Notes: generated by a model from the letters alone, not told the origin. DNA of 64,000 bases from Photobacterium proteolyticum (GCF_001939735.1 NZ_MJIL01000088.1:45065-109064); one strand, 5' to 3'. Shown: positions 46,567 through 57,400, counted from the stretch's first letter. Program-made: numbers and translations.

Positions 46567-47229
46567 TTACCGTTCAAACTGGCGGTAACGGTCGAACAAA
46601 CCTTCAATATCATTGCTGCACATCAAATCCATATTCTGTTTCAGAAGATCCAATGGCCAGTCCCACCATTTCATCTCCCGCAGCATGATAATCTGTTCCT
46701 CGTTAAAGCGCTTCTTAACAACCTGGCCGGGATTGCCTACCACCACGGCATAGGGTTCAATGTCTTTGGTTACCACAGCCCGGGCACCAATAACCGCCCC
46801 GTCGCCGATATTGACACCTGGCATAATGACGCATTCGGATCCAATCCATACATCATTGCCTATCACCGTATCCCCGGATCGCTCGAAGCCTGACTTGACC
46901 TTGTCACCAAACTGGCTGACATCAAAGGGAAACGAAGACACCCAGTCATGGCGGTGCCCCTGATTACCGGCCAGCATAAAGGTCGCCCCCGAGGCTATCG
47001 AGCAGTATTTGCCAATAATGAGCCGGTCTACCTCACCGAAAATACCGGATTCCCATACGGCCCGGCTGGAATGATCCCCCAACAGGTAGCGTACGCACTG
47101 ATCCTCAAAATGTTTGTCATGATAATAACCAGAATAATAGGTATGCGCCCCGACAGAAATATTCGGATTATCGATATGTTCTCGCACCTCATAGCCGCCA
47201 AGCCATGAAGGAAATATGGATGATGACAT
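46567..47229 (-). CDS. CatB-family (type B chloramphenicol/xenobiotic) acetyltransferase
   Basis: 220 aa from the ATG at 47229, which has AAGGGG 5 bases upstream. Left-handed beta-helix hexapeptide protein: DNPNISVGAHTYYSGYYHDKHF, IGKYCSIASGATFML, the catalytic-histidine segment GNQGHRHDWVSSFPFD, and repeats VIGNDVWIGSECVIMPGVNIGDGAVIGA. This matches type B chloramphenicol acetyltransferases (XAT), some of which are chromosomal in vibrios. It transfers acetyl from acetyl-CoA; the substrate need not be chloramphenicol. Divergent from the ferritin-like gene; no mobile element nearby. Confidence 0.87.
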   Translation of the reverse strand: MSSSIFPSWLGGYEVREHIDNPNISVGAHTYYSGYYHDKHFEDQCVRYLLGDHSSRAVWESGIFGEVDRLIIGKYCSIASGATFMLAGNQGHRHDWVSSFPFDVSQFGDKVKSGFERSGDTVIGNDVWIGSECVIMPGVNIGDGAVIGARAVVTKDIEPYAVVVGNPGQVVKKRFNEEQIIMLREMKWWDWPLDLLKQNMDLMCSNDIEGLFDRYRQFER

Positions 47230-47327
47230 AGCCACCCCTTTTTATTATGTATAGCCGTCTAATCACACTACGAAAAATGGCGTAAAATGTTGTCCTTCTT
47301 TTATCAACCATTTTCGAGCCCTGCAAA

Positions 47328-47801
47328 ATGCTAACAGAACAACTTTTTTCAGCTTACCTCGGTGAACTGTACGGCATTGCCTTTTTTACTGCTTTCGCTG
47401 AAAAGTATAGCGATGATAAGCATATCAACAAATGGCAAAAGCTGATCCTTGTCGAACAGGTCACTGCCCGCCACCTTAAAACCGGGCTGGAAAAACTCGG
47501 CATCAGCTGCCCCGACAACAGCCCGGAAATGGAACAAAAAGGTGCCCATGACGCTCAAAAATGGCTATCACTGGAATGGCCCGCTCTAGTCGATACCATG
47601 GCATCCTGGGTCGAACCCTATGCGCTGAAGTATCGTCATCAGGCCCAACAGGCACGACAGCATTCTGAACTATTTCAACTAGTACAAGAACATGAAGATG
47701 CCATCTTGGCATTTCTACAAGGTGAGCAAAGTGAAAAAACGAACAGTCAGGCCGCGCTGGATAGCTTCCTTTCCCGCTACCACCACCACGACAATCAATA
47801 G
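47328..47801 (+). CDS. Putative ferritin-like helical protein
   Basis: 157 aa, all helical. Possible metal ligands are spaced as in ferritin-like four-helix bundles: Glu13 in AYLGELYGIAFF, Glu43 with His48 (VEQVTARHLK), and QEHEDAI near residue 121. No close family is recognised and the helices could simply be a helical bundle without metal. Poor ribosome-binding site. It diverges from the CatB-type gene by 98 bases. Confidence 0.5.
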   Translation: MLTEQLFSAYLGELYGIAFFTAFAEKYSDDKHINKWQKLILVEQVTARHLKTGLEKLGISCPDNSPEMEQKGAHDAQKWLSLEWPALVDTMASWVEPYALKYRHQAQQARQHSELFQLVQEHEDAILAFLQGEQSEKTNSQAALDSFLSRYHHHDNQ

Positions 47802-47994
47802 CGAGTTTCTGCCTGCTGCAGCCAATGGATAGGTATATCTGCATTTCTAGGCAGAATAAGGGACAAATCTCATAACTTACAAAAAAACGTCATTAACCGC
47901 GATTGAGATAGCAAAACATTAATATGCGCATTGTAGAACTACAGACGGTGTATTAACAATGAGATGTCAGCTGCATAAGAGTGGAGTGCGTTTT

Positions 47995-48699
47995 ATGGAT
48001 AAAACCAGCAACACGGCAACAAGAAGAGCAACTGGTATACGCTGCGTCATTTTTGATTGCGATGGCACCCTGGTAGACAGCGAGATACTCTGCAATCAGG
48101 CCTTGGTGAATATATTCAACCGACTGGGTGCCAATCTCAGTATCGAAGAGTGCCTACGCCATTTCCAAGGCGGTAAAATGGTCGATATTCTCACCGATAC
48201 AAGGGAGCGTGCCGGTATCAAGACCCGTATCGATGATCTCGAACCCATGTACAGGAAAGAGTGCCGACGGCTTTTCGAACAGGGACTTACGCCAATCCAA
48301 GGCGTGCCTGAGCTGCTCGACACCTTATCGAGCATGGGATTCGATATGTGTATTGCCTCAAATGCGCCTATCAGCAAGATCGAACACACTTTAAGCCTGA
48401 CCGGGCTACTACCCTATTTCGAAGGTAAGTTATTTAGCGGCTTTCAGGCTAACAGCTGGAAGCCTGAGCCGGATATTCTCCACTTCGCCGCCATGCACAT
48501 GGGCGTGATGCTAAAAGAGTGCGTATTCGTTGATGATACCCCGAAGGGTGTGCAGGCCGGGATCAACGCCGGTATCCGTACCTTTCATTTTGCCGCGACA
48601 CCCCACTCGGTCAAGATTAAACACCCGAGAGTGACCACCATCACGGCGATGCCGCAGCTGCTTGATTACCTTGAGGAAGATTTGTCACCAGTATCATGA
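47995..48699 (+). CDS. HAD-superfamily phosphatase (YieH-like)
   Basis: 234 aa from the ATG at 47995 (GTGGAG about 9 bases upstream); an in-frame ATG at 47959 lacks a site. Motif I VIFDCDGTLVDSE, motif II CIASNAPIS, motif III lysine in WKPEPDILHFA, motif IV ECVFVDDTPKGVQAGINAG. Cap domain of the beta-phosphoglucomutase type. Similar along its length to E. coli YieH, a 6-phosphogluconate phosphatase. Its last six bases overlap the end of the convergent Sel1 gene. Confidence 0.82.
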   Translation: MDKTSNTATRRATGIRCVIFDCDGTLVDSEILCNQALVNIFNRLGANLSIEECLRHFQGGKMVDILTDTRERAGIKTRIDDLEPMYRKECRRLFEQGLTPIQGVPELLDTLSSMGFDMCIASNAPISKIEHTLSLTGLLPYFEGKLFSGFQANSWKPEPDILHFAAMHMGVMLKECVFVDDTPKGVQAGINAGIRTFHFAATPHSVKIKHPRVTTITAMPQLLDYLEEDLSPVS

Positions 48700-50004
48700 T
48701 GACGACTTCTTCGACTCCGCCGTAAAACTGTCCCAGGAGGTGGCCCAGTTTTGCTGTTGGTACTCCTTGGTCGCTGTTTCATTATTAGTCTCAGGTATCA
48801 AGCCGCTGTCGTCTGCTCCTTCGCTTTTCTCTGCGTCTGTGCTAACGCCGTTTTCAATGTCGCGAAATTCGCTGTCCCGCCCCGGTGAGGCGACCGAAGA
48901 CAAATCCATCTCCACCTCGCCATCCCTGCTGGCAATCGCCTCAGCCTGTGCCGTATCTCCAGCCAGCTCCCCGCTGGCCAGCGATGCCAGAACATCCTCG
49001 TCAGGCCGGTAGCTACTTCGAGCGTATACCCGGTCCATCAGATCAATTACCCGGTGGCGTGCAACTGGCTGGCGTTTAAGCAACCGATAGACAGAATTGG
49101 CAACGCTCTGGGCCGCCAGGATAGACTCTATTCCAACATACTGCGCCGCTTCATCACGTTCGGTCTTGGCCGTTTTATGGCCAAAGGCGTTGGCAATCGA
49201 AAACCACACATAAGCGATAGCCGCATCATTGGCATCTGAGCCCAAGTGCATCTTCGCGGCCAAAAACTGTGCTTCACTGCTGCCCATTTCGGCCGCTCTT
49301 TCCAACCAGTAAATGGCCCGATCGCGATCCTTGACCACCCCGACTCCACTCTGATAACAAAATGCGGTCTTGATGCAGCCCTTAACCTCATCGGTCAGCG
49401 CCGCCCGCACCCGCCAGCCGAATGCAACCAGAGGATCTTTGTGCTGGTTTATTTCAGCCACATACCAGTCACCGAGAAAAAGCTGCGCCTCCACATGCCC
49501 CTGCTCAGCCGCCGCGGTGATTTTGTCAACCCCCGACTCTGTATCAATCTCGGTGCCATAGCCGGATACCAGATAATACCCCAGTTGGTACAGAGCTTCT
49601 GGTTCTTTGCGTTTGGCCAGCACGACTTGCTGCCAGTATTTCGACTTCGCCTCGCCATCAGAGTCGGACCGATCTAACCGACATAGGCGGGCCAGTGCAT
49701 TCTGGGCAATATCATTGTCTAAGGCCGCAGCCTTCTGGTACCAGAATATCGCCTGACTGATACTGGTGAGCTCAAACTCCTTTGCCAGCGACAGCTGGCT
49801 TGAAACGTGCCCGGTCTGCGCCTTGAAGACTTTGTCCTCGTGCTCTGCCACTTTGGCCTTTTCCAGGACCCGCTGATATTTTTGATCTTTGAGCACTTTC
49901 TCCTGCACTCTAACGCGCTGCGATTTCACCGCGGAAAAATAGCGGACAATCACCCAAACCAGCACCACGCCGATCAAACTCAGACCGATTACCAGGTTTG
50001 ACAT
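48694..50004 (-). CDS. Membrane-anchored Sel1-repeat protein
   Basis: 436 aa. One N-terminal membrane helix (about 3-21), a charged coiled-coil-like stretch (24-62), then Sel1/TPR-like repeats from about 68 to 320 (AIFWYQKAAALDNDIAQNALARL; AIYWLERAAEMGSSEAQFLAAKM), and a low-complexity acidic/Ser-rich C-terminal tail. Such proteins scaffold envelope or signalling complexes. GAGGGG precedes the ATG. Partners unknown. Confidence 0.8.
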   Translation of the reverse strand: MSNLVIGLSLIGVVLVWVIVRYFSAVKSQRVRVQEKVLKDQKYQRVLEKAKVAEHEDKVFKAQTGHVSSQLSLAKEFELTSISQAIFWYQKAAALDNDIAQNALARLCRLDRSDSDGEAKSKYWQQVVLAKRKEPEALYQLGYYLVSGYGTEIDTESGVDKITAAAEQGHVEAQLFLGDWYVAEINQHKDPLVAFGWRVRAALTDEVKGCIKTAFCYQSGVGVVKDRDRAIYWLERAAEMGSSEAQFLAAKMHLGSDANDAAIAYVWFSIANAFGHKTAKTERDEAAQYVGIESILAAQSVANSVYRLLKRQPVARHRVIDLMDRVYARSSYRPDEDVLASLASGELAGDTAQAEAIASRDGEVEMDLSSVASPGRDSEFRDIENGVSTDAEKSEGADDSGLIPETNNETATKEYQQQNWATSWDSFTAESKKSSS

Positions 50005-50205
50005 AACCCCTCATACAACAGTTTTCTACACTCTATATAACGGCAGAATGCCGCATAACTAGAGCTATTATGCCAGAGTAATTAACCACACAAAAAACAC
50101 TGTTTAAAAATAGAGAGATAAAGAAGAACTTCAAACTCAGATAGTGCCTTTATTCGATGCTACTTTGTACTTATACCATCGCCATTAACACATTAAGGAT
50201 CATGG

Positions 50206-50601
50206 ATGTTTCTCGATTACTTTGCACTGGGGATCTTGGTGTTTGTCGCCGTGTTTTTATTCTACGGCGTGATCGCAATCCATGATATCCCCTATGAAAT
50301 TTCGAAAGAACGCAATCACCCTCACCAGGATGCCATTCATTATGCCGGTTGGGTCAGCTTGTTTACCCTCCACACCATCTGGCCGTTTCTGTGGCTCTGG
50401 GCCACGCTTTGGCGGGAAGATCGTGGCTGCGGACTCACAAAAATCCAGAACGAACAACTCTATATCGGTGCTTTTCGTCTCCCGCAGGGAACCAATGTCG
50501 AGATTGCCGTCTATTCTGACAGTTTCGAGCATGTATACGTCATGCGAAAAGTGCTGATCCGCATGAAGAGCTGGCAGAACTATCTCTTCCTTGATCATTG
50601 A
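50206..50601 (+). CDS. DUF3302 (YiaW-like) inner-membrane protein
   Basis: 131 aa. Residues 1-75 match E. coli YiaW closely (MFLDYFALG, AIHDIPYEISKERNHPHQDAIH, WVSLFTLHTIWPFLWLWATLWR), with two membrane helices. The C-terminal 55 residues differ from the usual short tail. YiaW-type genes normally sit beside an HlyD-like gene (yiaV), which is absent here. Function unknown. Confidence 0.78.
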   Translation: MFLDYFALGILVFVAVFLFYGVIAIHDIPYEISKERNHPHQDAIHYAGWVSLFTLHTIWPFLWLWATLWREDRGCGLTKIQNEQLYIGAFRLPQGTNVEIAVYSDSFEHVYVMRKVLIRMKSWQNYLFLDH

Positions 50602-50681
50602 TCCGAGATTTGGACAACCATCACGGAATAGTTTTGTGTGATCAGGTTGTCTAACAGATATACAGCACGAGGGAAGCGACC

Positions 50682-52052
50682 ATGTTATCTATTTTTGATA
50701 TCTACAAAGTCGGGGTTGGTCCATCCAGCTCCCACACCAACGGTCCGATGCTGGCAGGGTTCGACTTTTGTCAGAAGATAGACACATTAATCAACACGAT
50801 TGAACGTGTCCAGATCGACCTCTACGGTTCATTGTCACTGACCGGGAAAGGGCACCATACCGACCGCGCAACCATTCTCGGCCTGATGAACAATACCCCG
50901 GACAATATTGATATCGAACAAGCCAACGCAGCAATGGCAGAGGGCATCCAGGCCAACACACTCAACCTGGCCGGCAAGAAAACGCTCGGATTTAACCCCG
51001 AGACCGACATGCTGTTTCACGATAACAATCTACCGCTGCATGAAAACGGGATGACCATCAGTGCGTTTAATAATGCCGGCAAACAGCTCTTTATCGAAAC
51101 CTACTATTCGATCGGCGGCGGCTTTATTGCCACGGCCGATGAGCTGCAAAACGGTAAAACCTCCGACACAGTCTCTGTGCCCTACCGTTTTCACTCTGCC
51201 GAAGATATTCTCAATACTGCAGAAAACGAAGGTCTGTGTATCGGTGCGATGATCCTCCGCAACGAGCTGGCCTTTCGCTCCCAGAAAGAGCTTGATGCCA
51301 AGGCCAAGCAAATCTGGACGGTCATGTCGGCCTGCATGCAACGAGGCTTCAAAACCGAGGGAGTACTGGAAGGTGGCCTTCATGTGGTGCGCCGCGCCCC
51401 GGCTTTGCTGAAAAAGCTCGAGGCCAACAAAGACATCGACAATGATCCGATGACCATCCTCGACTGGGTGAACCTGTTTGCCTTCGCCGTCAGTGAAGAA
51501 AATGCCGCTGGCGGTCAGGTGGTCACTTCACCGACCAACGGCGCAGCCGGGGTGATCCCGTCGGTGCTGATGTACTACAACAAATTCATCTGCCCGCTCG
51601 ACACTCCGCAAATCAAAGACTTTCTCGCTGTCTCGGCCGCTATCGGCATGCTATACAAAATGAATGCATCCATTTCCGGTGCAGAGGTCGGTTGTCAGGG
51701 GGAAATCGGTGTCTCCTCGTCGATGGCAGCGGCTGGTCTGACGGCAATTCGCGGAGGCAGCAACGAGCAAATCTGCATGGCGGCAGAAATCGCCATGGAA
51801 CATTCGCTGGGAATGACCTGCGATCCGATTGGCGGCCTGGTTCAAATCCCGTGTATCGAACGCAATGCGATGGGAGCGATCAAAGCCATCAATGCCTCGC
51901 GGATGGCCTTAAAGCGCAACAGCAAGTCGCTGGTCTCTCTCGATAAGGTTATCGAGACCATGTACCAGACGGGTAAAGACATGAACAAGAAGTACCGGGA
52001 GACCTCACTCGGCGGCCTGGCGATGATCCATCTCGCCCCACCCTGCGAGTAA
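50682..52052 (+). CDS. sdaA: L-serine ammonia-lyase, single-chain iron-sulphur type
   Basis: 456 aa, same length as E. coli SdaA. N-terminal domain with MLSIFDIYKVGVGPSSSHTNGPM, C-terminal catalytic domain with the cluster-binding cysteines in GAEVGCQGEIGVSSSMAAAGL, GMTCDPIGGLVQIPCIERNA. It converts serine to pyruvate and ammonia using a [4Fe-4S] cluster. GAGGGAAG precedes the ATG by 6 bases. Located next to proline-catabolism genes but with its own terminator. Confidence 0.95.
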   Translation: MLSIFDIYKVGVGPSSSHTNGPMLAGFDFCQKIDTLINTIERVQIDLYGSLSLTGKGHHTDRATILGLMNNTPDNIDIEQANAAMAEGIQANTLNLAGKKTLGFNPETDMLFHDNNLPLHENGMTISAFNNAGKQLFIETYYSIGGGFIATADELQNGKTSDTVSVPYRFHSAEDILNTAENEGLCIGAMILRNELAFRSQKELDAKAKQIWTVMSACMQRGFKTEGVLEGGLHVVRRAPALLKKLEANKDIDNDPMTILDWVNLFAFAVSEENAAGGQVVTSPTNGAAGVIPSVLMYYNKFICPLDTPQIKDFLAVSAAIGMLYKMNASISGAEVGCQGEIGVSSSMAAAGLTAIRGGSNEQICMAAEIAMEHSLGMTCDPIGGLVQIPCIERNAMGAIKAINASRMALKRNSKSLVSLDKVIETMYQTGKDMNKKYRETSLGGLAMIHLAPPCE

Positions 52053-52082
52053 TTCAAGTAAATCGAATAATTAGAAAAGAAA

Positions 52083-52112
52083 AAGCCAGCCGCTTGATGG
52101 CGGCTGGCTTTG
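52083..52112. terminator. Bidirectional terminator between sdaA and putP
   Basis: Twelve-base perfect stem AAAGCCAGCCGC (52083-52094) / GCGGCTGGCTTT (52101-52112), six-base loop, between convergent genes. Confidence 0.88.
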
Positions 52113-52135
52113 ATGTTCGAAACTTGGTTTATCCG

Positions 52136-53632
52136 TTAGTCAAACTCAACCAGGTTCTTCTCGTAGTTCTCGTACTGCGCTTCCACTTCCTTCGATGCGC
52201 CGCCCGTCATAGAGCTGACCACAATGATAGAAATAGTCGCAAAGATAAATCCAGGTACGATTTCGTACATATCGAACAGGCCACCTGATAGCTGCTTCCA
52301 GATCACCACTGTAAGCGCACCTACAACAATACCTGCAAGCGCACCGTTGCGGTTCATGCCTTTCCAGAACAGGCTCAGTAGCAAGGCCGGACCGAATGCC
52401 GCACCAAAGCCAGCCCAGGCGTAAGACACCAGACCCAGTACCGTGCTGTCAGGGTTCATCGCCAGTACCAGCGCAACGATAGACAGTGCGATAACCGCCA
52501 CGCGACCGACCATTACAATCTCTTCTGTCGATGCCTGCGGACGGAATACCTGCTTGTAGAAATCTTCTGCCAGTGCCGATGAAGACACCAGTAGCTGTGA
52601 GTCAGCCGTACTCATGATTGCCGCCAGGATCGCCGCCAGCAAGATACCGGCAATCACAGGGTGGAAGATAGAGTTAACCAGCAGCATGAAGATTTTCTCG
52701 CCATCGGCCAGTTCACCACCTAGCTGGTTATCGACAAACAGGATACCGACCAGACCAACCAGGATAGCACCCGTCATCGACAGGGCTGTCCATGCTACGG
52801 CGATACGGCGTGCCGTACCGATATCTTTATTAGAACGGGTTGCCTTGAAACGTGCCAGGATATGCGGCTGACCAAAGTAACCTAGCCCCCACGCGGCCAA
52901 TGAGATAATGGCAATCGCCGATAGCGGCTCACCTTTCACATCGTTAAACAGCGTCATCAGCTCAGGGTTTTTCGCTTCCAGCGCCGTTGTCAGATCGCCA
53001 ACACCACCACTCATTGCCGCAATCGGCACAATAAGCAAAGCCGCCGACATCAGCAGGCCCTGAACCAGGTCAGTCCATGACACAGCAAGGAAACCACCGA
53101 ACAATGTATACGAAACGACACACACCGTACCGATAACTACAGCAACGGTATAGTCAAGGCCGAATACAGTTTCAAACAGCTTACCACCGGCAACCAAACC
53201 TGAACTGGTATAGAAAAGGAAGAACAGCAAGATAAAGAATGCTGAAATGGTTTGGATCAGTTTAGATTTATCGTCAAAACGGCGAGCCAGGAACTCGGGC
53301 AGAGTCAACGCATTATCAGTGGTAATACTGTAGGTACGCAGGCGCTTGGCACAAATCAGCCAGTTTAGCCAAGTACCGATAAGCAGGCCGCCAGCCAGCC
53401 ATAGTGATTCCATCCCTGCGGCATAGGCATATCCCGGCAGACCCAGTAGCAACCAGCCACTCATATCAGATGCTCCGGCAGACAGTGCTGCAGGCCAAGG
53501 TCCCAGCGTACGGCCGCCAAGGAAATAGTCGGCGGAGTTAGCTGTTCGCTTGTAGGCAATGTAACCAATTGCCAGCATACCGATCAGATAAACGATAAAC
53601 GTTCCTGTAATAGCAAAGCTATTTTCTATCAT
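52136..53632 (-). CDS. putP: Sodium/proline symporter
   Basis: 498 aa, about thirteen membrane helices. Features of the SSS family: GGRTLGPWPAALSAGASDMSGWLLLGLPGYAY, SWTDLVQGLLM, AAIMSTADSQLLVSSSALAEDFY. It imports proline with sodium. GAGGGAA lies 8 bases before the ATG. It is the third gene in the order putA, PutA C-terminal-domain protein, putP. Confidence 0.95.
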   Translation of the reverse strand: MIENSFAITGTFIVYLIGMLAIGYIAYKRTANSADYFLGGRTLGPWPAALSAGASDMSGWLLLGLPGYAYAAGMESLWLAGGLLIGTWLNWLICAKRLRTYSITTDNALTLPEFLARRFDDKSKLIQTISAFFILLFFLFYTSSGLVAGGKLFETVFGLDYTVAVVIGTVCVVSYTLFGGFLAVSWTDLVQGLLMSAALLIVPIAAMSGGVGDLTTALEAKNPELMTLFNDVKGEPLSAIAIISLAAWGLGYFGQPHILARFKATRSNKDIGTARRIAVAWTALSMTGAILVGLVGILFVDNQLGGELADGEKIFMLLVNSIFHPVIAGILLAAILAAIMSTADSQLLVSSSALAEDFYKQVFRPQASTEEIVMVGRVAVIALSIVALVLAMNPDSTVLGLVSYAWAGFGAAFGPALLLSLFWKGMNRNGALAGIVVGALTVVIWKQLSGGLFDMYEIVPGFIFATISIIVVSSMTGGASKEVEAQYENYEKNLVEFD

Positions 53633-53653
53633 TGTTGAGTTCCCTCACTTAGA

Positions 53654-53676
53654 GCCCCTGTCCATAGCAGGGGCTT
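53654..53676 (-). other. Intercistronic hairpin in the put operon
   Basis: Stem AGCCCCTG (53654-53661) / CAGGGGCT (53669-53676) in the gap before putP. Its T tract is on the plus-strand side, so for the put transcript it is not a terminator; it may stabilise or punctuate the message. Confidence 0.4.
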
Positions 53677-53728
53677 TTTGTTTATTGTGCTGAAAGATTT
53701 TCAGCTGAGCTGTTTAGAACAACTCGCG

Positions 53729-54427
53729 TTAGTGTTCTTCACCACTCCCCAATTCAAGCAACGTCGCGTTTCCGCCAACTGCTGTGATATTGATGGTCCG
53801 TGTCCTTTCGGTCACGAAACGCAGTGAGTACGTAGGGCTACCGATAACAGGCAGTGACTCGCAATCAGTCTCGCTGATCAGTTGAGCCAGCAGCCCGTCA
53901 CGGGCAGCCAATTGGCGCGCCAGCGCCTGTGATGTTGATAGCTTTCCGGCGTACGCCACACCAGCAATTGCCGGGTGACTAACCAGATCAGCAAGCTGAC
54001 CGCTATCAATTGCGGTGACAACACCGCGAGCACAGCCGCTTTTCTCCAGCTGTGCAGCCAGTTCACCCGCCGACAGCGCATAGTCAGACGGTAGGCAAAC
54101 AAAAACCGTATTTCCGGTAACCAGTGCCGCCGCAATTTGGCCGACAACGGCAACCAGTGATGTCTCGACATCGGCAGTCACAATAAAGCTACCGCGACCG
54201 GCGCAATAAAGCTCGTTGGTCTCCCCCGTCGGCCCGGGCATCAGCAGTGTCTCTGCCACATGCTCGCTGGCATTTCGACACTGAAACGCCACCATCGCCC
54301 GTACGTCGGGGGCCAGCTCTTCTGCCCAGCGACCCAGGATCTGTGAGCGTGCCTCATAGCCCAAGCCGTTCCACCCTTCCCAGGCTGCTGAGCTGTTATC
54401 TACCATTGCTTGAATACTTGTCGTCAT
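53729..54427 (-). CDS. Free-standing PutA C-terminal (inactive aldehyde dehydrogenase-like) domain
   Basis: 232 aa. It lacks the catalytic Cys and Glu motifs of aldehyde dehydrogenases and matches the C-terminal ALDH-superfamily domain fused to long PutA proteins, ending RTRTINITAVGGNATLLELG, close to the E. coli PutA end NTAAAGGNASLMTIG. In long PutAs that domain helps oligomerise and close the substrate channel. Here it is a separate gene 28 bases after a putA that lacks it, with GAGGG before its ATG. I infer a dissociable PutA subunit. It is often misnamed P5C dehydrogenase. Confidence 0.78.
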   Translation of the reverse strand: MTTSIQAMVDNSSAAWEGWNGLGYEARSQILGRWAEELAPDVRAMVAFQCRNASEHVAETLLMPGPTGETNELYCAGRGSFIVTADVETSLVAVVGQIAAALVTGNTVFVCLPSDYALSAGELAAQLEKSGCARGVVTAIDSGQLADLVSHPAIAGVAYAGKLSTSQALARQLAARDGLLAQLISETDCESLPVIGSPTYSLRFVTERTRTINITAVGGNATLLELGSGEEH

Positions 54428-54455
54428 AGCTATTTCCCTCTCAACTCAGCGGCCA

Positions 54456-57400
54456 TTAAGCGTTAAACACATCTTGGGTGAAACGATACAGGTAGTGCGG
54501 ACCACCGGCTTTCGGACCGGTTCCCGACAATCCCTGCCCGCCAAACGGCTGTACACCGACCACGGCACCAACCTGATCACGGTTGATATAGCAGTTACCG
54601 ACACGAGCACGACGTTCAATATGGCAGTACGTACGCTCGTTTCGACTATGAACCCCCATCGTCAGACCAAAGCCGGTGTTGTTGATTTGGTCAATCACCT
54701 GCTCCAGCTCGCTGGCCTTGAAGCGAACGATATGAAGGATCGGACCGAAGTTTTCATTCTTCAGCACATCAATGCTGCCGATCTCAAACGCCGTCGGGGC
54801 AACAAAATCACCGTGCTGACACTCCTCACCCAGTGTCGCCTGCGCCACCACCTTGGCCTGATTTTTCAGAGACTCAATATGGGTCAGCAACTTTTCACGG
54901 GCGCCGGTATCAATCACCGGGCCGACATCGGTACTGTGCAGCTCAGGTCTGCCCACCGACAGCTCATCCATCGCTCCCTTGATAAGGGAAGTAATGCGAT
55001 CGGCAATATCTTCCTGGACAAACAGCACCCGAAGGGCCGAACAACGCTGGCCGGCAGACGCAAAGGCCGAACGAACCACATCACGAACAACCTGCTCGGG
55101 CAGGGCCGTACTGTCGACAATCATCGCGTTCTGGCCACCGGTTTCGGCGATAAACGTCGCCGGTTCACAATCGCGTGCCGCCAGCGAACGGTTAATACGC
55201 TGCGCGGTCTCGGTCGAGCCCGTAAAGGCCACCCCGGCAATGCGCGGATCCGATGTGAGCGGTGCTCCCACCTGTGCTCCCGTGCCCGGCAGGAACTGGA
55301 TTGCCCCCGCTGGCACGCCCGCTTCCAGCATCAGCTCAATCGCCCTAAAGGCAATCAGTGATGTCTGCTCGGCAGGTTTTGCGACTACCGTGTTCCCTGC
55401 CACCAGGGCAGCTGACACCTGGCCGAGGAAAATCGCCAGTGGGAAGTTCCACGGGCTGATACAGGCAAACACCCCGCGTCCCTGGTAGCTCAGCAACTTG
55501 GCCGTGCCATCAAAACCGGTTATTTGCTTCGGCTCGGCAAAGTCCGTTGCCGCCTGATCGGCATAGAAGCGACAGAAATCAACCGCCTCGCGAATTTCAT
55601 CAATACTGTCCTGAATCGTCTTGCCCGCTTCGCGGTGGCAAAGCGCCACCAACTCACCGGTATGCGCTTCCAGCAAATCTGCAAGACGGACCAGGCTTTG
55701 AGCTCGCTCGCCAGCCGGCCGCTGTGACCAGCTCGGATAGGCCTCGGCAGCAACGGAAATAGCGGCTTCTACCTGCTCGGCACTGGCAAATGCAATACTG
55801 CCAACAACTTCACGACGGTCATACGGCGCTGTAACGGCCTGTATCTCACCAGACTGTTTTTCGCCATTGATAATAGGACCGGCTTGCCACTGCTGCTGGG
55901 CAAATGCCTTGACCGAGTCCGAGAACGGACGCCATTCCGACTCGATATCAATATTAATCCCCGACGAGTTCTTACGCTGTTCACCGAAGATTTGCGGTGG
56001 CAGCGGGATCAGGGCGTTATGCAATGTCGGCCGGGACAATAGCTCGTCAACCGGATGCTGGGTCAGAGACTCAACCGGACAGTTGGCATCGACCAGTCGG
56101 TGTACAAACGAGCTGTTGGCACCATTTTCCAGCAGACGACGAACCAGGTACGGCAGCAAATCTTTATGACTGCCAACCGGTGCGTAGATACGCACGTTCA
56201 CATTATGCATGTCCATCACATGGTTATAGAGCGCATCGCCCATACCATGCAGGCGCTGGAATTCGTAATCCTTATTTGAGCTTGCCATGGCAACAATCGC
56301 CGACACCGTGTGGGCGTTATGACTGGCAAACTGCGGATAAATCAAACCACGCAGGTGCTCGGATAGCAGGAATCGGGCACAGGCCAGATAAGAGCTGTCA
56401 GTCGCTTCCTTACGGGTGAACACTGGGTAACCAGAAAAACCACTCTGTTGGGACAGCTTCAGCTCACTGTCCCAATACGCCCCTTTCACCAGACGCAGTG
56501 GGATCACGTCACCCTGTTGCTTGCTCAATGCAGCCAGCCATGCCAATACCGGCAGAGCGCGTTTTGAGTAAGCCTGCACAACCAGGCCAAAACGGCCCCA
56601 GCCACATACCACGTCTGAGCGGTAAAGCTTCTCGAACAGCTTCAGCGACAGTTCCAGACGATCTGCTTCTTCGGCATCAATCGTGATCCCGACATTCAGC
56701 TCCCGAGCACGCTTGAGCAGTGACAGCACCGACTCATACATCTCGTCCAGTACACGCGTCTCATTGGCCACATCGTAACGAGGATGCAGCGCCGACAGCT
56801 TGATAGACACTGTCGGGTCCGGCGATTTCGCATTGCTGCCCTTCTGGCTCGAATAGGCATCACGTCCGACCGCTTCGATGGCCATGATGTAATCTTTAAA
56901 GTACTTCTGGGCATCTTGTGCTGTCAGTGCGGCTTCACCCAACATATCAAATGAATAGGTGAACCCTTGGTCTCGCTTGTCTTTTCCGTTTTTCATTGCT
57001 TCGGCAATGGTGCGGCCAAGGACAAACTGGTGGCCCATGATTTTCATCGCCTGGTTCATTGCCTGGCGGATCACCGGCTCAGACATTTTGTTCACCAGGC
57101 GATTGATCACGTGGCTAGGTGTTCCATCTTCCCTGGCATCCATGGTGACCACCTTACCGGTCAGCATCAGGCCCCAGGTCGAGGCGTTCACAAACAACGA
57201 GTCTGAATTTTTCAGGTGTGACTTCCAGTCAGCTACACTCAGCTTGTCGCGGATCAACGCATCTGCCGTTGCTGCATCAGGAATACGCATCAGGGCCTCG
57301 GCAAGGCACATCAGCAAGATGCCTTCCTTGGTGTCCAGGCTATATTCCAGCAACAACGCATCAATCATCTGAATCGCGTTCTGATCGGCACGAACACGCT

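Noticed and set aside
54474..55361. 295-codon plus-strand frame opposite putA.
   Set aside because: Antisense shadow of the aldehyde dehydrogenase domain; composition rich in Arg/His/Gln typical of such artefacts.
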